Below, in pieces: positions 17,888 through 25,429 of a DNA stretch of 63,619 bases. Within the stretch, counting starts at the first letter, position 1. Each line of letters starts with the position of its first letter. A model generated the notes under the pieces. It was not told the origin of the DNA, made no database searches, and worked only from the letters and a program-made list of their open reading frames with translations. The position numbers and the translations under genes are program-made. Origin of the DNA: Actinacidiphila glaucinigra (GTDB lineage: Bacteria; Actinomycetota; Actinomycetes; Streptomycetales; Streptomycetaceae); assembly GCF_900188405.1 (NCBI RefSeq), contig NZ_FZOF01000018.1:1-63619 (forward strand), read 5' to 3'.

Positions 17888-19384
17888 TCAGTCCCGCACC
17901 GGCACCTTGCGCTGCTCGTCCACCGGTGCGACGGCGTCGGAGGAGGCGACCACGATTCCGTACGACACCCTGCGGCGCAGCCCCGTGAGGGTGATGAGCA
18001 GCCCGGCCAGGGCGATCGCGCTGACCACGACCAGTCCGGGCCGGAAGCTGTCGAGCACGGCCTGCGGGGAGGCCGGGGGCCCGTCGCCGGAACCGGCGGT
18101 GATCGCCGCGGTGACGACCGCGAGGAAGATGGCGCCACCCACCTGGAACGAGGTGTTGAGCAGGCCGGAGACCATGCCCTGCTCCTCGTCGCGCACCCCG
18201 TTGGTGGCCTGGATGTTGAGCGACGGGAAGACCAGCGCGCACGCGGCGCCGAGCAGCAGCATGGACGGCAGGATGACCGCGGCGAAGCTCGGGCTGAGGT
18301 CGACGCGCAGGAAGAGCACATAGCCCAGGAAGAGCAGGGTGAATCCGGTGGCGATCACCCGCGGCGTTCCGAAGCGGTCCACGAGCGGGCCGATCCGGGT
18401 GGAGGCCAGCGCCACCAGCGCGCCCGCGGGCAGGAACGCCAGCGCGGTCTGCAGCGCCGACCAGCCCAGCAGCGACTGCATGTACTGGGTGACGAGGAAC
18501 TGGAAGCCCACGTAGGAGCCGAAGAAGGCGGCACCGCCCAGATTGGCGCGGATCTGGTGGGGCGAGCGCAGGACGCCCAGCCGGATGAGGGGGTGGCTGC
18601 TGCGGTGTTCGATCACCGCGAAGGCGGCCAGAAGGACGGCGACCGCGGCGAAGGAGAGCAGGGTGCGGGCCGAACTCCATCCCACTTGCGGGGCCTCGAC
18701 GACGGTGAAGACCAGCAGCAGCATCGCACTGGTGCCGGTGAGCGCGCCGGGCAGGTCGTAGCCGCGGCCGGTGTGGCGCTCGCGGGGGCTCGACGGGATC
18801 AGCTTGATGCCGGCCACGAGGGCCAGGACCGCGACGGGAGCGGGCAGCAGCATCGTCCAGCGCCAGCCGACCTCGGTGAGCAGGCCGGACAGGACCAGGC
18901 CCATCGAGAAGCCGGTCGCGCCGCAGGTGGTGTAGATGCTGAGGGCACGGTTGCGGACCGGTCCCTCGGCGAAGGTCGTGGTGATGATGGACAGGCCCGC
19001 CGGGGCGGTGAACGCGGCACTCAGGCCCTTGATGAAGCGGCTGGCGATGAGGAGTTCACCGGAGTCGACGAGCCCGCCGAGCAGGGAGGCGGCGGCGAAC
19101 ACGCCGAGCGCGACGAGGAAGACCCGGCGCCGGCCGAGCAGGTCGGCGGCACGGCCGCCGAGCAGCAGCAGGCCGCCGTAGCCGAGGATGTAGCCGCTGA
19201 CGACCCACTGCAGCGACGAGGTGGACAGGTCGAGGTCGTCCGCGATGGACGGGAGGGCCACGCCGACCATCGAGACGTCCAGGGCATCGAGGAACAGCGC
19301 GGCGCAGAGCACCAGCAGGGTGCCCCACTGCCGGGCGCTCCAGCGCCCGTCGGTACCGGGGGCGGCGGTGTGCGGAGAGGTCAT
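17888..19384 (-). CDS. MFS drug-efflux transporter, DHA2/EmrB-QacA type
   Basis: 498 residues with about 14 hydrophobic spans, the DHA2 size. Typical motifs: LDALDVSMVGVALPSI in span 1 (motif D1-like), LLLGGRAADLLGRRRVF (motif A), and a central two-span insert. ATG at 19384 chosen over the upstream start that would read through the operator; TAGTGT ends 8 nt before it. Proton-driven export of drugs or a toxic metabolite is the likely role. It is divergent from a MarR repressor whose operator candidate overlaps this promoter. Confidence 0.93.
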   Translation of the reverse strand: MTSPHTAAPGTDGRWSARQWGTLLVLCAALFLDALDVSMVGVALPSIADDLDLSTSSLQWVVSGYILGYGGLLLLGGRAADLLGRRRVFLVALGVFAAASLLGGLVDSGELLIASRFIKGLSAAFTAPAGLSIITTTFAEGPVRNRALSIYTTCGATGFSMGLVLSGLLTEVGWRWTMLLPAPVAVLALVAGIKLIPSSPRERHTGRGYDLPGALTGTSAMLLLVFTVVEAPQVGWSSARTLLSFAAVAVLLAAFAVIEHRSSHPLIRLGVLRSPHQIRANLGGAAFFGSYVGFQFLVTQYMQSLLGWSALQTALAFLPAGALVALASTRIGPLVDRFGTPRVIATGFTLLFLGYVLFLRVDLSPSFAAVILPSMLLLGAACALVFPSLNIQATNGVRDEEQGMVSGLLNTSFQVGGAIFLAVVTAAITAGSGDGPPASPQAVLDSFRPGLVVVSAIALAGLLITLTGLRRRVSYGIVVASSDAVAPVDEQRKVPVRD

Positions 19385-19392
19385 GCCGAGGA

Positions 19393-19465
19393 ACACTACA
19401 TGCATGTGCATCAAATGCAAGCGCATTTAATGTGCGTACATCTAGTGTTGTTTTTCTGCTATCCT
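19393..19465. promoter_or_regulatory. MFS/MarR divergent promoters and MarR operator
   Basis: MFS promoter on the minus strand: TTGCAT (19420 to 19415), 16-nt spacer, TAGTGT (19398 to 19393). The perfect inverted repeat AAATGC-AAGC-GCATTT (19413-19428) covers its -35. A second palindrome, ACATGCATGT (19398-19407), sits in the spacer. The MarR -10 is TATCCT (19460-19465), 6 nt before the ATG. Confidence 0.75.
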
Positions 19466-19471
19466 GCGGCC

Positions 19472-19867
19472 ATGACCGGCGTGAAGAGTGAGCATGTGCT
19501 CGTTGAGCGGTGGCGGGAGGTCCTCTCCCTGCACGCGCGCACCGCGTGCGAACTCGACCGTGAGCTGAACCCGCACGGACTGGGCGCGAGCGACTTCGAG
19601 GTGCTCGACCTGCTCTCCGAGGGCAACCCGGACGAGGGCGGATGCACCTATCGCGTCCAGGAGCTCGCGGACCGCGTGCACCTGAGCCAGAGCGCGCTCT
19701 CCCGGCTGGTCGGCCGGCTGGAGAAGGACGGCCTCGTGAGCCGGGGGATCTGCAGCGAGGACCGGCGCGGGGTGCGGGTCGCACTGACCGACGCCGGACG
19801 GGCCCGCCATGAAGAGGTCAAGCCGGTGCAGCGTGCCGTGCTGGAGCGGATGCTCGGGCAGGTCTGA
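19472..19867 (+). CDS. MarR-family transcriptional regulator
   Basis: 131 residues with a complete MarR winged helix: recognition helix QSALSRLVGRLEKDGLVSR and wing SEDRRGVRVALTDAGR. The leaderless start at 19472 follows from TATCCT at 19460-19465; a much longer open frame upstream crosses the operator and is not real. It most likely represses the divergent efflux pump and itself, with release by the pump's substrate. Confidence 0.93.
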   Translation: MTGVKSEHVLVERWREVLSLHARTACELDRELNPHGLGASDFEVLDLLSEGNPDEGGCTYRVQELADRVHLSQSALSRLVGRLEKDGLVSRGICSEDRRGVRVALTDAGRARHEEVKPVQRAVLERMLGQV

Positions 19868-19921
19868 GGCGTACGGCGTCGCCGGTGACCCGAGGTCCCG
19901 TCCCGGACCGGGAGCGCCGAA

Positions 19922-20668
19922 TCAGCCGATCGCCGCTGTGCGCCGCCACAGGTCGATCACGGAGGCATCCCCCGTCACCTGCAGCTTCTCGTACGCGCCC
20001 CGGTTCCAGAGGGTGAGGTAGAGCTCCTCGGCGGTGCCGCTCACCGTGCAGTCCGCCGCGCCCGGCGCGGCCCGCTCGACGACCAGGGGATCGGCCGACA
20101 TGCGCGCGAGCCAGTCGTCCCGCTCGGCGTCGGTGTCCGTCGTGCGCACGCGGAGCGTCCTGGGCGTCTCGCTGCGGACCCGGCTCCTCGGCCGGATGTG
20201 GAAACCCGCGAGCAACTCGTCGACCCCGTCGGCCGCGAACCCCGGATCCATCGGGGACGGATCCCGGCCCAGGGCCAGTTCCGCGTCGACCCGGTGGATC
20301 GCCGTCTCGTGCGCCTGACGCCGCGCCCAGAAGGCCCGCGGGGACGAAGCCTTGAGGAAGTACCAGCACTCCAGGTCGTCGGGTGCCGCATCGAGGGCCG
20401 CCACCAGCCGCTCGTGGCCCTCGCGGAACCAGGGGAGCAGCGCGGCCTCGTCCGTCGGGACCTCGGCCTCGATGGGCTCCGGCTGCCGGCGTCCCTCCGC
20501 CACATAACGGGTCGCCCAGCGGTGCACGGCCCCTTGATGACGGACCAGTTCGCGCACGCGCCAGCCCGGGCAGGACGGCACCTCGGTGTCGAGCCCGGCC
20601 GCTTCCGCGGCGTCGGCGAGCAGCGCGCCGTCGCGTCGCAGTGCCTCGATGAACTCGGCTGTCTCCAT
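19922..20668 (-). CDS. Mycothiol-dependent maleylpyruvate-isomerase-family protein
   Basis: 248 residues. An N-terminal DinB-like four-helix bundle of the MDMPI type (SCPGWRVRELVRHQGAVHRW; HETAIHRVDAE carrying the Glu and His metal ligands with the earlier His) plus a C-terminal alpha/beta domain (TVSGTAEELYLTLWNRG). Family members use mycothiol or act as thiol-dependent transferases; the substrate here is unknown. CACAAT ends 6 nt before the ATG at 20668, fixing a leaderless start. Confidence 0.88.
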   Translation of the reverse strand: METAEFIEALRRDGALLADAAEAAGLDTEVPSCPGWRVRELVRHQGAVHRWATRYVAEGRRQPEPIEAEVPTDEAALLPWFREGHERLVAALDAAPDDLECWYFLKASSPRAFWARRQAHETAIHRVDAELALGRDPSPMDPGFAADGVDELLAGFHIRPRSRVRSETPRTLRVRTTDTDAERDDWLARMSADPLVVERAAPGAADCTVSGTAEELYLTLWNRGAYEKLQVTGDASVIDLWRRTAAIG

Positions 20669-20793
20669 GGGGCGATTGTGGCAGCCACCACCGACGGCCG
20701 GGCCGCACTCGCTCAGCGTGCGTGGCGACCTCGGCGGCGGTCCCGCGTGACGAGGCCGGGCCCCCTGGCCGTGGGCGGCATCGGACGGACGTG

Positions 20794-22041
20794 TCAGACG
20801 CCGGCGGCCGCCGACGCGTGCCGGGTCGTGTGCGCGACCACGGCGGCCACCGCCGCAAGAGCGGCGACCGTGGTGAGCGCGACCGGCAGCCCGAAGCCGT
20901 CGGCGAGGAAGCCGATGGTGGGCGGCCCGAGCAGGAAGCCCGCGTACCCCAGGGTGGAGGCGGTGGCCACACCGCCGGAGCCGCCGAGGGCGCCGGCCCG
21001 GCCGATCGCCACCGGGAAGACGTTGGCTAGCCCGAGTCCGGTGAGCGCGAAGCCGGTCAGGACGAGCCAGACCGTCGGACCGAACGCCCCCAGCAGCATG
21101 CCGGCACACGCCGTCAGTCCGCCGAGCACCACCGCCCGGGTCGGGCCGAGCCGCAGCAGGAGGGCGGTGCCGGAGAGCCGTCCGGCGGTCATCGCGAGGG
21201 CGACGGCGGCGTATCCGGCGGCCGCGAGGGCCGGACCGGCGTGCAGGTCCTCCTGCAGATGGAGCGGACCCCATTCGGCGAGCGCCCCCTCGCCGTAGGC
21301 GGTGCACAGGGCGATCAGCCCGAAGACGGCGACCATCCGCCGGGCGCCGCCGGGACGTACGCTGCCGTCCACGCCCTCCGCGGCGACGGCCGGCGGATCC
21401 GCGGGATCCGAGTGCTCCACGGGACGGGGGATCGCGTGCCGGAGCAGGAGCCGTCCGAGCAGCACGGTGGCCACGAGCCCGAACGCGGCGACGCCGACGA
21501 GGTGCTGGGCCGGCGTCAGCCATGCCGCCAGCGGTCCGCCGACACCCGCCCCGACCAGTCCGCCCAGACTGTACGCCGCGTGGAAACCGGGCATGATGGG
21601 GCGCCGCAGTGCGGCCACCAGGTCGACGGCGACGGTGTTCATCGCGACGTTCATGCCGCCGAAGCCCACGCCGAGCAGGAGCAGCACGAGACCCAGGGTG
21701 ACGGGGGAGTGGGTGAAGGCAGGAAGCGCGACGCTCAGTGACAGGACGGCGCCGGTCCCGACGGTCACCTGCCGGGCCCCGAAGCGCCGGCACAGCCGCC
21801 CGCCGGGGATCATGGTCACGACCGCTCCCGCCGACACACCGAGCAGCGCGAGACCGAGCGCCCCCGCCGAGGCGCCGACCTGCTCCTTGACGGCGGGGAT
21901 GCGAACGACCCAGCCGGCGAAGACGAATCCGTCGAGGGCGAAGAACGCGGTCAGGGCGACTCGCAGGCTCCGCAGCGGGAACGGCGGACTTGCGCGATCT
22001 TGCCCGGCGAGTACGCTCCGTATTTTGTTTAGGCTCGGCAC
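20794..22041 (-). CDS. MFS transporter
   Basis: 415 residues, about 12 spans, with glycine-rich motifs typical of the FucP/YfkF-like MFS group (LLLGVGFGGMNVAMNTVAVDL, GFHAAYSLGGLVGAGVGG). The start is set at the GTG at 22041 because TATTCT ends 6 nt before it (leaderless); the longer TTG start at 22077 would overlap the divergent ROK gene. Divergent from a ROK-family regulator, so a sugar or sugar-derived substrate is a reasonable guess, unproven by sequence. Confidence 0.88.
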   Translation of the reverse strand: MPSLNKIRSVLAGQDRASPPFPLRSLRVALTAFFALDGFVFAGWVVRIPAVKEQVGASAGALGLALLGVSAGAVVTMIPGGRLCRRFGARQVTVGTGAVLSLSVALPAFTHSPVTLGLVLLLLGVGFGGMNVAMNTVAVDLVAALRRPIMPGFHAAYSLGGLVGAGVGGPLAAWLTPAQHLVGVAAFGLVATVLLGRLLLRHAIPRPVEHSDPADPPAVAAEGVDGSVRPGGARRMVAVFGLIALCTAYGEGALAEWGPLHLQEDLHAGPALAAAGYAAVALAMTAGRLSGTALLLRLGPTRAVVLGGLTACAGMLLGAFGPTVWLVLTGFALTGLGLANVFPVAIGRAGALGGSGGVATASTLGYAGFLLGPPTIGFLADGFGLPVALTTVAALAAVAAVVAHTTRHASAAAGV

Positions 22042-22077
22042 AAAGTGAGAATAGGACTGTGACCCAGACTCGGACAA
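22030..22077. promoter_or_regulatory. MFS/ROK divergent promoter region
   Basis: Minus strand: TTGTCC (22077 to 22072), 18-nt spacer, TATTCT (22053 to 22048) for the MFS gene. Plus strand: -10-like TAGGCT (22030-22035) for the ROK gene. TTTGT (22024-22028) and ACAAA (22040-22044) form a loose dyad between them. Confidence 0.5.
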
Positions 22078-23282
22078 GGTTGGAGCGGGGCCGCGGTGCG
22101 CTCGGTCCCGCGCTCGCGCTCGTGCACACCGGGCGCGCGCCCACCCGCGCCGTGCTCACCGCCGAACTCGGTGTGACGCGGGCGACCGCGGGGGCCGTCG
22201 CCGCCGAGTTGGAGGCGCTGCGCCTGATCCGTGTCGACACCCGGCCGGGCGGACCCGCCGGGGCGCAGGGCCGGCCCTCGCACCGACTGGCCGTCAACCC
22301 CGAGGGGCCCGTCGTCCTCGCCGCGCAGATCCACGCCGACGGTTTCCGTGCCGCCCTGGTCGGACTCGGCGGCCACATCCTCGCGTCCAAGCCGGTCGCC
22401 ATGACCGTGCCCGCGGATCCCGCCCGGGTCCTCGGCGCCGTGGTCGAGGCCGGCGCGGAGTTGCTGGACGCCGCCGGCCGGGCGTGCGCGGGCGCCGGCC
22501 TCGCCGTGCCGTCCGCCGTCGCCGAGCCGGAGGGCGCCGCGCTCAACCCCCTGCACCTCGCGTGGCCCGCGGGCGCACCGGTGCTGGACATCTTCCGCGA
22601 GCAGATCGGGCGGTCCGGCATCATCTCCCCCAACGGGGCGCCGCCGCCGTGCTTCGTCGGCAACGACGTCAACGTCGCCGCGCTCGCCGAGCACCGGCAC
22701 GGCGCCGGACAGGGGGCCGAGCACCTGCTGGTCGTCGCCACCGGGCACCGCGGCGTGGGCGGTGCCCTCGTCCTGCACGGCAAGCTCCACACCGGCAGTG
22801 CGGGACTCGCCCTCGAGGTCGGCCACCTCACCGTCAACCCCGAGGGCCGTCCCTGCCATTGCGGCAGCCGCGGCTGCCTCGACGTCGAAGTGGACCCCCT
22901 CGCCTTCCTGGAGGCCGCCGGCCGCATCCCCGGCCCCGAGGGCTCGCTGCCGGACCAGTGCCGTGCCCTGCTCCGTGAGGAGTACGACGACCCCGCCGTG
23001 CGCAGCGCCGCCGACCGCCTCATCGACCACCTCGGTCAGGGACTCGCGGGACTGGTCAACGTCCTCAACCCCGACCGGATCCTGCTCGGCGGCCTGCACC
23101 GCTGGCTGCTCGACGCGGACCCGGAGCGACTGCGCGCCGTGGTCGCCGAACGCAGCCTGTGGGGACGCAGCGGCGGCGTCCCACTGCTCGCCTGCGCCCT
23201 GGACCACAACAGCCTTGTGGGAGCCGCCGAACTGGCCTGGCAGCCGGTGCTGGACGACCCGCTCACGGCGCTCGGCGCCTAG
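22059..23282 (+). CDS. ROK-family transcriptional regulator
   Basis: 407 residues, GTG start. An N-terminal winged-helix segment (LVHTGRAPTRAVLTAELGVTRATAGAVAAELEA, about residues 20-55, cut here in two halves of the motif) is followed by a full ROK domain with zinc motif CHCGSRGCLDVE and GHLTVNPEGR. The classical DxGGTK phosphate loop is not evident (AAQIHADGFRAALVGL instead), so it probably senses a sugar without kinase activity. Likely controls the divergent MFS transporter. Confidence 0.9.
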   Translation: MTQTRTRLERGRGALGPALALVHTGRAPTRAVLTAELGVTRATAGAVAAELEALRLIRVDTRPGGPAGAQGRPSHRLAVNPEGPVVLAAQIHADGFRAALVGLGGHILASKPVAMTVPADPARVLGAVVEAGAELLDAAGRACAGAGLAVPSAVAEPEGAALNPLHLAWPAGAPVLDIFREQIGRSGIISPNGAPPPCFVGNDVNVAALAEHRHGAGQGAEHLLVVATGHRGVGGALVLHGKLHTGSAGLALEVGHLTVNPEGRPCHCGSRGCLDVEVDPLAFLEAAGRIPGPEGSLPDQCRALLREEYDDPAVRSAADRLIDHLGQGLAGLVNVLNPDRILLGGLHRWLLDADPERLRAVVAERSLWGRSGGVPLLACALDHNSLVGAAELAWQPVLDDPLTALGA

Positions 23283-23309
23283 CCTCCCCAGAAAGCCACC
23301 GGCGGGCCG

Positions 23310-24206
23310 TCAGAACAGCGGCTCCGGGGGCGCGGTGGGCGGCGGCAGCGCCTTGGAGGGCGGCGCAGGCATGTCCTGCGCCGGAGAGGTCAGCGGCCAT
23401 CCCGGCACCAGGCGGGAGTCGAGCAGCAGGACACCGCCGGCCGGTCCGGCGGTGCGGAGGTAGACGTCGCCTCCCGCCACGGCCACGACGGTGCCGCCCA
23501 GGGCGGTCCCCGGGGCGAGCCCGGTCACCACGGCGGTCGCCCGCGGTGCCTCGGGCTCCAGTCCGAACACCGCCGCGTGGTCGACGGCTTGGAACGCGGT
23601 GGCCGCCAGTGTGTCCCGCCAGTCGGGGACCGCGGCCGCCGCCTCGTGCAGCGCCCGCAGCTCGGCCTCCCGTGCGGCCGCGGGCGGCAGCGCGGCGCGG
23701 GCGGCACGCTTCGCGGACGTCGACACCCGGTCCGGGATGCCAAGCGCCGTCCCGAGGACCGTCTCGGTGCGGCGCGCGGCCATCAGCGGGCCCCGGCCGA
23801 GGAACGTGAAGCAGATCGCCGCCTGTTCGAGCAGCCGCGCGCTGCCCCGTTCGGCCGCAGTGATGCCGACCTTGCCCAGACCGGGGCCGAACCAGGCCAG
23901 GTACACCGCGAAGGGCCGCGGGTCGTCCAGCCGCGTGTCCGCGGCCACGGAACGGGAGCGGTCCAGCGCCGCGCACTGCTCGCACTGGTCGCGGCGCGCC
24001 TGCGCGGGAAGCTCCGCGGCCCGCGGGCACGGGGTCCAGCGCCCCGAACGCCACACGCCCGTGCACCGCCGTACCGCGCCCGGTTGCACGGCGAGCGCCA
24101 GCGGGTCGCCGAGGCGCACGGGACTGCGCCGGTCGCCGAGGCGGGGGTGCCACCAGGTCCACACCGGGCCCCCGGACACCCATCGCAGACCCGTGCATCG
24201 CCACAT
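23310..24206 (-). CDS. DUF2797 protein
   Basis: 298 residues from the ATG at 24206 (MWRCTGLRW), fixed by TAGCAT ending 7 nt upstream; starts at 24215 and 24236 would be upstream of that transcript. Several Cys residues (CTG, RRCTGVW, CEQCAAL) suggest a zinc-bound N-terminal half. The middle has the family-typical PFAVYLAWFGPGLGKVGITAAERG, recalling a GIY-YIG-like strand pattern, then AICFTFLGRGPLMAARRTE. The function of DUF2797 is not established. The Pro-rich C-terminus looks disordered. Confidence 0.85.
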   Translation of the reverse strand: MWRCTGLRWVSGGPVWTWWHPRLGDRRSPVRLGDPLALAVQPGAVRRCTGVWRSGRWTPCPRAAELPAQARRDQCEQCAALDRSRSVAADTRLDDPRPFAVYLAWFGPGLGKVGITAAERGSARLLEQAAICFTFLGRGPLMAARRTETVLGTALGIPDRVSTSAKRAARAALPPAAAREAELRALHEAAAAVPDWRDTLAATAFQAVDHAAVFGLEPEAPRATAVVTGLAPGTALGGTVVAVAGGDVYLRTAGPAGGVLLLDSRLVPGWPLTSPAQDMPAPPSKALPPPTAPPEPLF

Positions 24207-24353
24207 GATCCGCATGCTAGGCGCAGGCACCGACAACGGCCGTACTCCCCGGGTGGTACCCGAGGTGCCGCTGGCCGTACGACGACCGGCGGCGCCCGGC
24301 GGACCAGTCTCGTGGTGTCGGGAAACACGGCATCACCAAGGAGACGCATCGCA

Positions 24354-24662
24354 ATGGACGCCACCGCACTGACCTCGCTCGCCGACCACTGGGACGGGGG
24401 ACCCGGCCCCTGGATCCTGTTCTTCCCCCTGATCTGGGCCGCCGTCATCGCGGGCGTCGCATTCCTGCTGCGCCGCACCATGTGGCGCCGGGGCCTGGGC
24501 CGCGGCCCCTGGCACGCCAGTGCGGCGATCGGCGAGCACTCGCCGATCGCCGCACTGGGCCGCCGCTTCGCCGCGGGCGAGATCGACGAGGACGAGTACC
24601 GGCGCCGGCTGTCCGTCCTGGACGAGCAGTTCGGCCGCTTCTCCAAGGGCGGGGAGCGATGA
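24354..24662 (+). CDS. Small SHOCT-domain membrane protein
   Basis: 102 residues, ATG with AGGAGA upstream. One membrane span (about residues 19-40, PWILFFPLIWAAVIAGVAFLL), a basic stretch, and a C-terminal SHOCT motif (ALGRRFAAGEIDEDEYRRRLSVL). SHOCT domains are short helices found at termini of unrelated proteins, thought to mediate oligomerisation. It overlaps the ABC ATPase gene by ATGA, so it is translationally coupled to it and probably assists or regulates that transporter. Confidence 0.88.
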   Translation: MDATALTSLADHWDGGPGPWILFFPLIWAAVIAGVAFLLRRTMWRRGLGRGPWHASAAIGEHSPIAALGRRFAAGEIDEDEYRRRLSVLDEQFGRFSKGGER

Positions 24663-25429
24663 CCGCCGCCCGCGTCGTCGACGCCGTCAAGACCTACGGG
24701 ACGGGTGACGCCCGAGTGCGCGCCCTGGACGGGGTCACGGTGGGCTTCCCCGGCGGACGGTTCACCGCGATCATGGGCCCCTCCGGATCGGGGAAGTCCA
24801 CCCTCATGCACTGCGCCGCCGGTCTGGACACCCTCACCTCCGGGACCGCCTGGATCGGCGACACCGAGCTGGGCGCGCTCGGGGACCGGCAGTTGACGCT
24901 GCTGCGCCGGCAGCGGGTCGGCTTCGTCTTCCAGTCCTTCAACCTGCTGCCGACCCTGACCGTGGCGGAGAACATCACCCTGCCCCAGGACCTGGCCGGT
25001 ACGGGGACGGACCGCGAGTGGGTGGACGCCCTGATCGACGTCGTCGGCCTGGGCGACCGGCTGCGGCACCGCCCGAGCGAGCTCTCCGGGGGCCAGCAGC
25101 AGCGCGTGGCGGTGGCCCGTGCGCTCGCCGGGCGGCCCGAGGTCGTCTTCGCCGACGAGCCCACCGGCAACCTCGACTCGCGCTCCGGCGAGGAGGTGCT
25201 GCGTCTGCTGGGGCGGGCCGTCCACGACATGGGCCGCACCGTCGTCATGGTCACCCACGACCCGGTCGCCGCCGCCCACGCCGACGAGGTCGTCTTCCTC
25301 GCCGACGGACGCCTGGTGGACACGATGGCCGACCCGACCGCGGAGAAGGTCCTCGACCGTATGAAGGCCTTCGACTCCTCCCGCGACACGGGTCGCGGCA
25401 CCGCACCACGGCAGCGGGTGACGTCGTGA
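24659..25429 (+). CDS. ABC transporter ATPase, MacB/LolD type
   Basis: 256 residues. Walker A GPSGSGKST (40-48), Q-loop VFQSFNLLPTLTVAENI, signature LSGGQQQRVAVARAL, Walker B VVFADEPTGNLDS and switch His in VMVTHD. The FNLLPTLT/TGNLDS pattern is that of the MacB/LolD/FtsE group. It is coupled by 4-nt overlaps to the SHOCT gene before it and the FtsX-type permease after it. Confidence 0.96.
   Translation: MTAARVVDAVKTYGTGDARVRALDGVTVGFPGGRFTAIMGPSGSGKSTLMHCAAGLDTLTSGTAWIGDTELGALGDRQLTLLRRQRVGFVFQSFNLLPTLTVAENITLPQDLAGTGTDREWVDALIDVVGLGDRLRHRPSELSGGQQQRVAVARALAGRPEVVFADEPTGNLDSRSGEEVLRLLGRAVHDMGRTVVMVTHDPVAAAHADEVVFLADGRLVDTMADPTAEKVLDRMKAFDSSRDTGRGTAPRQRVTS

Noticed and set aside
22042..22077. 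TTG start extending the MFS gene at 20794
   Set aside because: It would overlap the divergent ROK gene start, and a TATTCT box fits the GTG at 22041 as a leaderless start.
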